Assembly: GCA_024680055.1 (NCBI GenBank)
Contig: JAILCP010000022.1
Location: 1-46,203 of the forward strand
DNA from: Lachnospiraceae bacterium
GTDB taxonomy: Bacteria; Bacillota; Clostridia; Lachnospirales; Lachnospiraceae
Direction of reading: 5' to 3'
Length of the DNA stretch: 46,203 bases
Each line of letters opens with the position of its first letter. The stretch's first letter is position 1. Made by a program: the position numbers and the translations under genes. Positions 36,266-43,108 of this stretch are shown piece after piece. The notes under the pieces were generated by a model. The model saw nothing but the letters and a program-made list of their open reading frames with translations. It was not told the origin of the DNA and searched no databases.

Positions 36266-36338
36266 GCGCGAGTGGCTCAGTTGGTGGAGTACAACCTTGC
36301 CAAGGTTGGGGTCGCGGGTTCGAGTCCCGTCTCGCGCT
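36266..36338 (+). tRNA. tRNA-Gly (anticodon GCC)
   Basis: A complete cloverleaf: acceptor GCGCGAG with CTCGCGC, a D arm with GGCTC, a five-pair anticodon stem CAACC/GGTTG around TTGCCAA (anticodon 36299-36301), and a T arm with GGTTCGAGTCCC. The CCA end is not encoded. It has its own promoter and terminator and is a single-gene unit. The surrounding gap (36121-36526) otherwise holds only these signals, the terminator of the next gene and an unexplained 100-base stretch (36372-36471). Confidence 0.96.
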
Positions 36339-36341
36339 TTG

Positions 36342-36371
36342 AAAAGAATCGTATTTTACGATTCTTTTTTT
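36342..36371 (+). terminator. terminator after tRNA-Gly
   Basis: AAAAGAATCGTA and TACGATTCTTTT pair around a short T loop and run into TTTTTTT. It starts a few bases after the tRNA. Confidence 0.85.
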
Positions 36372-36471
36372 GTTGACTACAAGTAAAAGCACCGTCTTAT
36401 CCGGACGCTTGGGTAGGGCAGATACTTAACTTGCCCAGTTTTCCATGGCCTCTTGTCATCTTTACAACAAC

Positions 36472-36510
36472 AAAAAAGGTAACAATGTTAACAAAAGAAA
36501 CATTGTTACC
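36472..36510 (-). terminator. terminator after the CheC-type gene
   Basis: GGTAACAATGTT and AACATTGTTACC form a perfect 12-pair stem; on the minus strand it is followed by TTTTTT (36477-36472). It lies 17 bases after the stop of the CheC-type gene. Confidence 0.85.
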
Positions 36511-36526
36511 TTAAAGATTACATTGT

Positions 36527-37135
36527 TTATTTGGATTCTCCAAGTTGGAACTGTTTACACATTTCTTCGGCAAACTGAATCGGATACAACTGAACCATAG
36601 AGGAATCCAGCAGTTCTCCCACTTTCATTTTGAAAGAAATCTTAACAAAGTGATCCAGTTGGGATTCAAACATTTTCTCAAAGTTCTTAACGGAATCCAC
36701 ATCAATGGAATTTAATACCGGAGTACTGATATCGACTGCTTCTCCAAGCATTTCCGCCATAGAGCTTGCCGCTCTACCCATCATCTGGTTCATGGCCTCA
36801 GAGATTGCGGACAGGTGAAGATCTGTTACTTCTCCTTCCAGGTTGGTTCCGGGACCTCCCATCATAAGGTCCGTCAGACAAAGTACATCAGGGGCTTTCA
36901 AAATAAATACATTATTTCCGCTTAAGCCTTTTACATAATGTACCTGAACAAAAATACAAGTCTTTTCATAATCATCAAGGGCTTCACTACGCTTAATAAT
37001 CTGCAATTTCGGTGTTGTAATATCTACCCTTTGATTTACCATAATACTTAAATTGGTTGCCGCATTTCCCATGCTAATATTTGCAATCTCGCACAATTCA
37101 TCGGATTGTTCTTTGGTCAGTTTGAACGTATCCAT
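36527..37135 (-). CDS. stand-alone CheC/FliY-N-type phosphatase domain protein
   Basis: A 202-residue protein made of a single CheC-like domain with both phosphatase helices: ELCEIANISMGNAATNL (about 10-26) and LSAISEAMNQMMGRAASSM (about 107-125). Each has the E-x2-x-N signature of CheY-P phosphatases. It resembles the N-terminal half of flagellar FliY but lacks the C-terminal SpoA domain. No chemotaxis or flagellar gene lies in the window. It has its own terminator and GGGGGT ribosome site. It may dephosphorylate a response regulator; the partner is unknown. Confidence 0.85.
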   Translation of the reverse strand: MDTFKLTKEQSDELCEIANISMGNAATNLSIMVNQRVDITTPKLQIIKRSEALDDYEKTCIFVQVHYVKGLSGNNVFILKAPDVLCLTDLMMGGPGTNLEGEVTDLHLSAISEAMNQMMGRAASSMAEMLGEAVDISTPVLNSIDVDSVKNFEKMFESQLDHFVKISFKMKVGELLDSSMVQLYPIQFAEEMCKQFQLGESK

Positions 37136-37192
37136 AACGTACCCCCTTTACAATATGTGTTCATTTTATCATAGGAATATCTTTATCACAAT

Positions 37193-38128
37193 TTAGTTTC
37201 CACAATGTTCACACAAAAAACCCAATATATCATTATAAACCTCTTCACGTCCCACTTCATTTAGTGTTTCGTGACGCATGTTCTCATAAAGACGCATCCG
37301 CAATTCGTCGTGCTGACGCTCATAAAGTCGATCGTACACTTCCCGCACTCCTTCGCCATAATCTCCCACCGGATCCATGTCTCCACTGATTAAAAAGAAC
37401 GGCAAATCCGTTGGCACCGCCTCATACCATGCATCAGAAGACACATAGCGAAGCACGGATAAAAGATCCTCATACGCAGCAGCGGTAAAAATAAACATAT
37501 CATATTTGTCCTTCATATAGGCATCCACCACGCTTTCATCCCGGGTCAGCCAATCGTAGTCTGTACGCACAGGATGATACTTTTTATTATAGGAGCCAAA
37601 TGACACTTTGGTAAGAAACGGGCTGCGATAACGCTCTCCCTTAAATTTGCGAACCAGTCGAATCATTTGAAGTCCGCTGTTTACCATTTTGTTGGTTCCG
37701 CCTGTTCCGGAACAAATGTAACCGGCATACTCATCGCCGTACTTTGCAATGACTGCTCTGGAAATAAAAGATCCCATACTATGGCCAAAAAGAACCACCG
37801 GCAAGTCCGGATACTGTTTCTTGATTACCACGGTCATGCGATGCACGTCTTCCACCATGTACTTCCATCCGTTTTGACTACCCATATATCCCAGGTCATC
37901 ATCGTTCAAAACACTTCCCTTATGCCCAAGATGGTCGTTTCCGCACACCAAAAAACCATGAGCGGTAAAAAAAGCAATGTGAGGTTCATAGCGTTCCACG
38001 TACTCACACATTCCATGGGAGATTTGCATAATGCCCTTGATTTCTCCCTGCGGCTTGTAAACATAATACTTAATGGTGTTTACTCCGTCTTTACTTTTGT
38101 AATTACCGGTTGTCTTGTTAAAATCCAT
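37193..38128 (-). CDS. alpha/beta hydrolase (lysophospholipase/monoglyceride-lipase type)
   Basis: A 311-residue serine hydrolase. The nucleophile elbow is FGHSMGSF (about 114-121), with the likely acid in ISGDMDPVG and the histidine in ENMRHETLNE. The N-terminal ISHGMCEYVERYEP carries the oxyanion-hole HG motif. No signal peptide, so it is cytoplasmic. Members hydrolyse monoacylglycerols or lysophospholipids; the substrate here is unknown. AAAGGAG precedes the ATG. It lies 16 bases after the M18 gene. Confidence 0.88.
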   Translation of the reverse strand: MDFNKTTGNYKSKDGVNTIKYYVYKPQGEIKGIMQISHGMCEYVERYEPHIAFFTAHGFLVCGNDHLGHKGSVLNDDDLGYMGSQNGWKYMVEDVHRMTVVIKKQYPDLPVVLFGHSMGSFISRAVIAKYGDEYAGYICSGTGGTNKMVNSGLQMIRLVRKFKGERYRSPFLTKVSFGSYNKKYHPVRTDYDWLTRDESVVDAYMKDKYDMFIFTAAAYEDLLSVLRYVSSDAWYEAVPTDLPFFLISGDMDPVGDYGEGVREVYDRLYERQHDELRMRLYENMRHETLNEVGREEVYNDILGFLCEHCGN

Positions 38129-38143
38129 CCCTGCTCCTTTCCT

Positions 38144-39436
38144 TTACGAAAAATATGCACACAAAAGCTGATACAATGCCAGTTCATCCTCTGCTCCCAT
38201 ACACTCTCTTGCAGAATGCATGGCCAACATCGGAACTCCAATATCTATGGTCTTTACCGGAGACATGGAAGATGCAAGGGAACCTAAAGTTCCGCCCCCA
38301 CGCTCATCGGAACGGTTGACAAATTTTTGATAGGAAATGTTGTTATCCAGGCAAAGAGAAGCCACAATTCCCACCGCCTCACAGTCCGTCGCATAGGACT
38401 GAACACAGGCTTCTTTGATTACCATACCGCCATTTAAAAGAGGTTTGTTGGTAATATCGGTCTTGGCCTGTTTATTCGGGTGCATGGCATGGGCCACATC
38501 CACCGATAAAAGAGTACCGTTGTACAATCCCATAATGCGCTGCTCCTCGGTTCTTCCAAGGGCAATCTGCATCTTATCGATTAAATGATTCAAAACCATG
38601 GAATCTGCACCTTGCTTTGTTTTGCTTCCGATTTCCTCATGGTTAAAAAGGGCAATCAGGGAAATACTTTCCTTGTCACTTCCATCCAGCAACCCCTGCA
38701 CCAACGCACATACGCTGGTTAAATCATCCAGTCTCGGAGATGAAATCAATTCCTCTTCAAGTCCCACAAACTCCGGCTTTTCCGGATTATAAATAAACAA
38801 TTCATAATCCAAAATATCTTCCATTGCAACATCCAATTCTTTTGCCAAATAGGATAAAAAGAAATTGTCCTCCTCAAGAGATTCTTTTACCATTCCCAGA
38901 ATTGGCAAAAGATCTGTCTGTCGATTTAATTCCACCCCTTTATTCACATCACGATTCATATGAATGGCAAGATTTGGAATGGTTAAAATATGTTTTTTCG
39001 CGTCAAACAATTCCACCTTTGGCTGCCGGCTTCCCTTTTCCCTGATTGCAATTCGTCCTGCCACTGAGAGGGGCCGATCCAGCCAGGTATTCAAAATCGG
39101 GCCTCCGTACACTTCCACGTTCACCTGGGCATACCCTGCCCCGTTCACCTCCGGAGCCGGTTTTATATGAAGGCAAGGATGGTCTGTATGTGCTGCCGCC
39201 ATTTTGATCATACTGTTTTCTGTAACCTTCTCTCCTATGCGAAATGCAAACAGCGATGAATCATTATGTTTTACATAATAGGTTCCTCCCTTTTGCAATT
39301 TCCAGGACTCCGTCATTTTCAATGACTGATAGCCTGCCCCCAAAAGCTTTTCTTCCACGTAGCTCACCACATGAAAGGGTGTAACTCCCGCTTCCAATAA
39401 TTGAAATAATTGTTGATTTATCTGATTCTTATTCAT
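38144..39436 (-). CDS. M18 family aminopeptidase
   Basis: A metallo-aminopeptidase of about 430 residues. Metal ligands are seen in AAHTDHPCLHIKP, DDLTSVCAL and the catalytic FNHEEIGSKTKQGADS; the C-terminal NRSDERGGGTLG and MHSARECMG are also typical. It releases N-terminal amino acids from peptides in the cytoplasm, supplying an amino-acid fermenter. The ATG at 39436 has GGAGGGG six bases upstream; a longer reading from 39466 is rejected. Confidence 0.93.
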   Translation of the reverse strand: MNKNQINQQLFQLLEAGVTPFHVVSYVEEKLLGAGYQSLKMTESWKLQKGGTYYVKHNDSSLFAFRIGEKVTENSMIKMAAAHTDHPCLHIKPAPEVNGAGYAQVNVEVYGGPILNTWLDRPLSVAGRIAIREKGSRQPKVELFDAKKHILTIPNLAIHMNRDVNKGVELNRQTDLLPILGMVKESLEEDNFFLSYLAKELDVAMEDILDYELFIYNPEKPEFVGLEEELISSPRLDDLTSVCALVQGLLDGSDKESISLIALFNHEEIGSKTKQGADSMVLNHLIDKMQIALGRTEEQRIMGLYNGTLLSVDVAHAMHPNKQAKTDITNKPLLNGGMVIKEACVQSYATDCEAVGIVASLCLDNNISYQKFVNRSDERGGGTLGSLASSMSPVKTIDIGVPMLAMHSARECMGAEDELALYQLLCAYFS

Positions 39437-39467
39437 GTTCCCCTCCGAATACATCATTGTTAGCAAT

Positions 39468-39496
39468 ATTATAGCATTTTTAATAAAGCTTGTTTA
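39468..39496 (-). promoter_or_regulatory. promoter of the M18 gene
   Basis: On the minus strand TAAACA (39496-39491), a 17-base spacer and TATAAT (39473-39468). Its -35 overlaps the -35 of the divergent plus-strand promoter. Confidence 0.65.
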
Positions 39497-39518
39497 TTAA
39501 TTTTTTCAGTTTTATAAT
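39490..39518 (+). promoter_or_regulatory. promoter of the 147-residue hypothetical gene
   Basis: TTGTTT (39490-39495), a 17-base spacer and TATAAT (39513-39518). The transcript start would fall near 39525, followed by a GGGAGG ribosome site. Confidence 0.65.
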
Positions 39519-39535
39519 AGGGTGGGAGGAATCAT

Positions 39536-39979
39536 ATGATTGCATTACAATTTGAGGAAATCAAACCTTTTATGAATAAATTACTGGCAGACACCATGTT
39601 TCATAATTTTATTCTGTCAGGTGCCACCATTGTCAACGGCGTGTCCTACACCGTGGAGGGCCATACTGTTTTTTCCAAAGTTCAGCCGGTGCTTTTTTCC
39701 ATGGTGAAAGGCTCTGAAACTCCGTCTTACATGAAGATGGTATTTTCTCTGTCGCCGGAAAACATCAAAAGTACCCTTGCTTCCATTCATTCCGAGCTTT
39801 TACCGGAAGAAATCGGGGGCATGTTCATCAATATCACCTTTCAGGATGGCAAACTCTTTGCCACCACCGGGGTTTCTTATGCAATATTCACAAAGGATCA
39901 TGCTCTGGAAGGGGAATGGGACCGGCTTGTAAAGTTGTTTTTTACTAAAAATAACCTATTTTTTGAGACTCTATCATAA
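39536..39979 (+). CDS. conserved hypothetical protein (possibly DUF5721)
   Basis: A 147-residue soluble protein starting MIALQFEEIKPFMNKLL. It recalls a Lachnospiraceae-restricted family of unknown function (DUF5721), but I hold that name with low confidence. No membrane segment or known motif is visible. It has its own promoter, divergent from the M18 gene, and a GGGAGG ribosome site. The next gene is the cold-shock gene. Confidence 0.7.
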   Translation: MIALQFEEIKPFMNKLLADTMFHNFILSGATIVNGVSYTVEGHTVFSKVQPVLFSMVKGSETPSYMKMVFSLSPENIKSTLASIHSELLPEEIGGMFINITFQDGKLFATTGVSYAIFTKDHALEGEWDRLVKLFFTKNNLFFETLS

Positions 39980-39991
39980 ATTTTGAAATAT

Positions 39992-40012
39992 TGTCGAAAA
40001 TTTATTGTCGAA
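39992..40012 (+). promoter_or_regulatory. tandem TGTCGAA boxes (Spo0A-box-like)
   Basis: Two exact TGTCGAA heptamers at 39992-39998 and 40006-40012, 14 bases apart, each preceded by ATT. TGTCGAA is the core of the Spo0A box known from Bacillus and Clostridia. They lie about 20-40 bases upstream of the cold-shock gene's -35 element. Binding is inferred. Confidence 0.5.
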
Positions 40013-40029
40013 TATGTGTACATTTTTCC

Positions 40030-40058
40030 TTTACATAGAATTTTCTGTATGCTACAAT
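40030..40058 (+). promoter_or_regulatory. promoter of the cold-shock gene
   Basis: TTTACA (40030-40035), a 17-base spacer and TACAAT (40053-40058). The leader would be about 35 bases, too short for the long cold-shock leader known from enteric cspA. Confidence 0.75.
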
Positions 40059-40099
40059 GAAATTGCTAAATATTCGTTAAATATGGAGGACAAGAAAAA

Positions 40100-40303
40100 A
40101 TGGCACAGGGAACAGTTAAGTGGTTCAACAACACAAAAGGATACGGATTTATTTCTGACGCGGAAGGACAGGATATTTTCGTACACTTCTCCGGAATCAG
40201 CATGGACGGATTCAAGACACTTGAAGAAGGTGCTAACGTTCAGTATGAAGTAACCGAAGGTTCTAAAGGACCACAGGCTGTAAACGTATCCGTTATTGCA
40301 TAA
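40100..40303 (+). CDS. cold-shock protein (CspA family)
   Basis: A 67-residue single-domain RNA/DNA chaperone. Both nucleic-acid-binding motifs are intact: RNP1 GYGFI ([11 protein letters not shown]) and RNP2 IFVHFSGI. Length is normal. The start is supported by GGAGGA ten bases upstream. A strong terminator follows, so it is a single-gene unit. Two TGTCGAA boxes upstream may link it to sporulation or stationary phase. Confidence 0.96.
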   Translation: MAQGTVKWFNNTKGYGFISDAEGQDIFVHFSGISMDGFKTLEEGANVQYEVTEGSKGPQAVNVSVIA

Positions 40304-40350
40304 ATCGTTAGAGCAGTAAGAATAAGTTTATCAGTTTATGTTTAAGAAAG

Positions 40351-40384
40351 AAAAAGCTTATCGTCACACACGATAAGCTTTTTT
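40351..40384. terminator. bidirectional terminator between csp and the carboxypeptidase
   Basis: AAAGCTTATCGT and ACGATAAGCTTT pair perfectly around CACAC, with A tracts before and T tracts after. It can end both convergent genes. Confidence 0.9.
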
Positions 40385-40386
40385 CT

Positions 40387-41343
40387 TTATTCTACGCCAT
40401 CGCTGGTACTGCTGGTCAGGTATGTATCAATGGCATAGGTCAATAGTTTTTTTGAGTCTGTAAATCTGCCGGATTTGGTATCGTGCAGCACCACACTGAT
40501 GTATGTTTTATCATAAACAGTAACTGCTGCCACAAGGCATTTTCCGGCTTTGCCTGTGGTTCCCGTTTTTAGGCCGATACAATCTTTTACGTAGTTGGCT
40601 GTATTCCTATAGAGCAGAGCGTTGGTGTTGTACCAGGTAAAGGTCTTACCGCTTACGATTTTCACCTTGGCGTAGTTCTTTTTTACAATGTCTGCAATCA
40701 TAGGATAGGCAAGAGCCTTCTTTCCGATCAGTGCCATATCGTAAGCACAGGTGTAATGATTTGTGGCATCGTAGCCGTCCGGAGTTACAAAATTGGAATT
40801 GGCACAGCCAATGTCTTTTGCGATTTTGTTGCAGTAAGCCATGAATTTTTTGATGGCTTTTTTTTGCGAGATGATTTCATCACCGGCCAGGCTCCTGCCG
40901 CCTTTTACCGCAAGAATGTAGGCTGCATCACAGCCGGACGGAAGAAGCAATCCGGTTAAAAGGTGTTCCAGTTTGACTTTCTGGCCTTTTTTAAAGCCGG
41001 CCTTGCTGGCATCCCAGGCTGCCCGATTCACCTCAGATCCGATTTTCATAGTTTCATCCTCATCCAAAAGTTCACATGCTGCAATGGCAGTGATTAATTT
41101 GGATGTGCTGGCAGAAGGAGTTTTCTTCAATGCCGACTTTTGGTACAGCACGCTTCCGGTATCCACATCCATTAAAATAGAATAGTCTGCAGCAACGCTT
41201 AACCCTTCCGGATTTTCAATGGCCAGAGCTTCCTTTGCCACCTCTTTGTTGGAGGCCGCAAAGGTGTTAAGCGGAGATGTTACCGTGGTAACAATCATTA
41301 CCGCCAAAAGCAGCCTTGCCAAAATCTTCTTCATTTCTTTCAT
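40387..41343 (-). CDS. D-alanyl-D-alanine carboxypeptidase (peptidase S11)
   Basis: A secreted 318-residue penicillin-binding carboxypeptidase trimming peptidoglycan stem peptides. A signal peptide (residues 1-30, LARLLLAVMIVTTVTSPLNTFA) is followed by the catalytic SxxK in PSASTSKLI, the second motif as SGCD in LLLPSGCDAAYIL (more often SGND), and the third as KTGTTGKAG. It ends soon after, so the usual C-terminal domain and membrane-anchoring helix are lacking. AGGGAG precedes the ATG. The gap before it contains a candidate structured RNA. Confidence 0.92.
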   Translation of the reverse strand: MKEMKKILARLLLAVMIVTTVTSPLNTFAASNKEVAKEALAIENPEGLSVAADYSILMDVDTGSVLYQKSALKKTPSASTSKLITAIAACELLDEDETMKIGSEVNRAAWDASKAGFKKGQKVKLEHLLTGLLLPSGCDAAYILAVKGGRSLAGDEIISQKKAIKKFMAYCNKIAKDIGCANSNFVTPDGYDATNHYTCAYDMALIGKKALAYPMIADIVKKNYAKVKIVSGKTFTWYNTNALLYRNTANYVKDCIGLKTGTTGKAGKCLVAAVTVYDKTYISVVLHDTKSGRFTDSKKLLTYAIDTYLTSSTSDGVE

Positions 41344-41381
41344 AATTCAAGCTCCCTTCATCCAATCTCTCCAAACAAACA

Positions 41382-41534
41382 GAAATACCACCGATTGGAG
41401 AATTTCGGTGGTATTTCCTAGCTCATGATTACTTTATTAGCTGAGGACATTCCCCTTGGGATTCCTCCTTAGCTACACGTATATGTTAACAATGTCTGTT
41501 TTTTTCACTACACCATTGTATCACCGATGAGCTA
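41382..41534 (-). ncRNA. candidate structured RNA (three-way junction plus hairpin) upstream of the carboxypeptidase gene
   Basis: Read on the minus strand, a closing stem TAGCTCAT (41534-41527) with ATGAGCTA (41426-41419) encloses two helices: ACAATG (41519-41514) with CATTGT (41494-41489), and TAGCTAAGGA (41475-41466) with TCCTCAGCTA (41447-41438), the latter capped by a small CCC/GGG hairpin. One base after the closing stem a perfect 13-pair hairpin (41417-41405 with 41394-41382) follows, with a moderately T-rich tail. The layout, a compact junction then a hairpin just before a start codon, resembles a riboswitch with an expression platform. I do not match it to any class I know (T-box, ydaO, purine, TPP, lysine, THF and others checked by eye). 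It could also be a free small RNA. Coordinates of pairing are seen; function is inference. Confidence 0.5.
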
Positions 41535-41543
41535 TAATTAAAA

Positions 41544-41558
41544 ATAATGATTCATTAT
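41544..41558. repeat. perfect palindrome upstream of the structured RNA
   Basis: ATAATGA-T-TCATTAT, a perfect 7-1-7 inverted repeat ten bases upstream (minus strand) of the structured RNA. It may be an operator for transcription of that RNA and the carboxypeptidase gene. Confidence 0.4.
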
Positions 41559-41583
41559 GAATTCAATAAGCAATCGCCTATGC

Positions 41584-43092
41584 CTATTCTGCCACATGTT
41601 CCGGCAACTCTTTTTCCTTTTCCGGAAGTTTGATAAAATCACGCATGTGAATTAACGGGCCGCCGGTTTTATCCAGGTATTCCTTGGTGATTACCACTTC
41701 GCCGATGTTGTCATCCTTTGGTGTTTCATACATAATATCCAGCATAAATTCTTCGATGACGGCACGAAGGGCTCTTGCTCCCACCTTCTTTTCACTGGCC
41801 TTCTTGGCGATCTCATGAAGAGCCTCATCCGTGAAGGTTAATTTCACCTCGTCCATCAAAAGAAGCTCCTGATATTGCTTGATAATGGCATTCTTCGGCT
41901 CTTTCAAAATACGCACCATCATGTCCTCATCTAAGGCATCCAGGGCAAAAAGCACCGGAAGACGACCGATAAATTCCGGAATCATACCAAAATTACGCAC
42001 ATCCTCCACCGTCACTCTGCGAAGAAGGTTCGGCTCGTTATCGTATTTATCTTTTAAATCTGCCAAAAATCCAACCGATGCAGCCTTGTTTAACCGTTCC
42101 TTGATTACCTGTTCCATGTCCGGAAATGCTCCGCCACAGATAAAAAGAATATCCTTTGTATTCACGGTAACAAGAGGAACCATGGCATTTTTACTGTTGG
42201 CTCCCACAGGAACCTCCACCTCAGACCCCTCTAAAAGTTTCAGCATCCCCTGCTGTACGCTTTCGCCGGAAACGTCTCTTTGATTGGCATTCTTCTTCTT
42301 GGCAATCTTGTCGATTTCATCCACAAAAATAATACCATGTTCTGCACGTTCCACGTCATTGTCTGCAGCGGCAAGAAGCTTTGATACCACACTTTCAATA
42401 TCATCACCAATGTAACCGGCCTCAGTTAAAGAGGTGGCATCGGTAATGGCAAGTGGCACATCAAGAAGTCTTGCCAGGGTTTTTACAAGGTAGGTTTTAC
42501 CACAACCGGTAGGTCCGATCATCAGCATGTTGGATTTTTCAATCTCCACCTGACTTTCTTTCTCGTGGGAAATTCTCTTGTAGTGATTGTATACCGCAAC
42601 GGACATGACCTTTTTGGCATGCTCCTGACCAACTACATACTGATCCAGCTGTTCTTTGATTTTATGAGGCGCCGGAATGTTGTGAATATCAAACACCGGT
42701 TTCTCTTTTTTCTTTTTCTTGCTTTTCTTAACTCGCTGGTTTCTGGGAATGCCGTCCATTCCGTTAAAGTCCCCTAAATTCAGGAAACGAATACCCGGCA
42801 TTTTACCGGATGAAGATTTCTCTTCCTCCGTTTCTTCCCCGTCTTCTGTTTCCGTAGTCATCTGTCCCATGTTCGAAAAAGAAGGATCCATCATCAGATC
42901 CTGTGGCATCATACCCGAACCTCCCATGGTATCGAAGGTTCTTTGCATACAATCCACACAGATACAAATATTCTGCGGAATATGAAGCATACGTCCAGCC
43001 CGTGACTCCGGACGTCGACATATGTAACATATTTCTTCGTATTCTTTGTCGTTATCTTCTTTATCTACGTTTGTCACATTTCCTTTATCCAT
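41584..43092 (-). CDS. ClpX-like AAA+ ATPase, divergent second copy
   Basis: A 502-residue ClpX paralogue. The N-terminal zinc-binding domain is kept (CYIC and CVDC pairs), then a long acidic, methionine-rich and finally lysine-rich linker (about 60-130) absent from the ClpX at 15094. The AAA+ core has Walker A GPTGCGKT, pore loop EAGYIGDDIE, Walker B IIFVDEIDKI, and a VGF in place of the IGF loop that docks ClpP, so ClpP pairing remains possible. No clpP adjoins it; it lies downstream of dapB-fbp on the minus strand. It may direct special substrates to ClpP or act as an unfoldase alone. Confidence 0.9.
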   Translation of the reverse strand: MDKGNVTNVDKEDNDKEYEEICYICRRPESRAGRMLHIPQNICICVDCMQRTFDTMGGSGMMPQDLMMDPSFSNMGQMTTETEDGEETEEEKSSSGKMPGIRFLNLGDFNGMDGIPRNQRVKKSKKKKKEKPVFDIHNIPAPHKIKEQLDQYVVGQEHAKKVMSVAVYNHYKRISHEKESQVEIEKSNMLMIGPTGCGKTYLVKTLARLLDVPLAITDATSLTEAGYIGDDIESVVSKLLAAADNDVERAEHGIIFVDEIDKIAKKKNANQRDVSGESVQQGMLKLLEGSEVEVPVGANSKNAMVPLVTVNTKDILFICGGAFPDMEQVIKERLNKAASVGFLADLKDKYDNEPNLLRRVTVEDVRNFGMIPEFIGRLPVLFALDALDEDMMVRILKEPKNAIIKQYQELLLMDEVKLTFTDEALHEIAKKASEKKVGARALRAVIEEFMLDIMYETPKDDNIGEVVITKEYLDKTGGPLIHMRDFIKLPEKEKELPEHVAE

Positions 43093-43108
43093 TCTACTCT
43101 CCTATATC

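Noticed and set aside
36266-36338. tRNA-Sec, which selA and selB would need
   Set aside because: The anticodon is GCC, and the arms are of normal tRNA-Gly length, not the long acceptor arm of tRNA-Sec.
36342-36510. Integration site of a mobile element at tRNA-Gly
   Set aside because: No duplicated tRNA end, integrase or element genes are seen nearby.
41382-41534. T-box or a known riboswitch ahead of the carboxypeptidase
   Set aside because: No T-box AGGGTGG sequence or specifier arrangement, and no match by eye to the conserved cores of the common classes.
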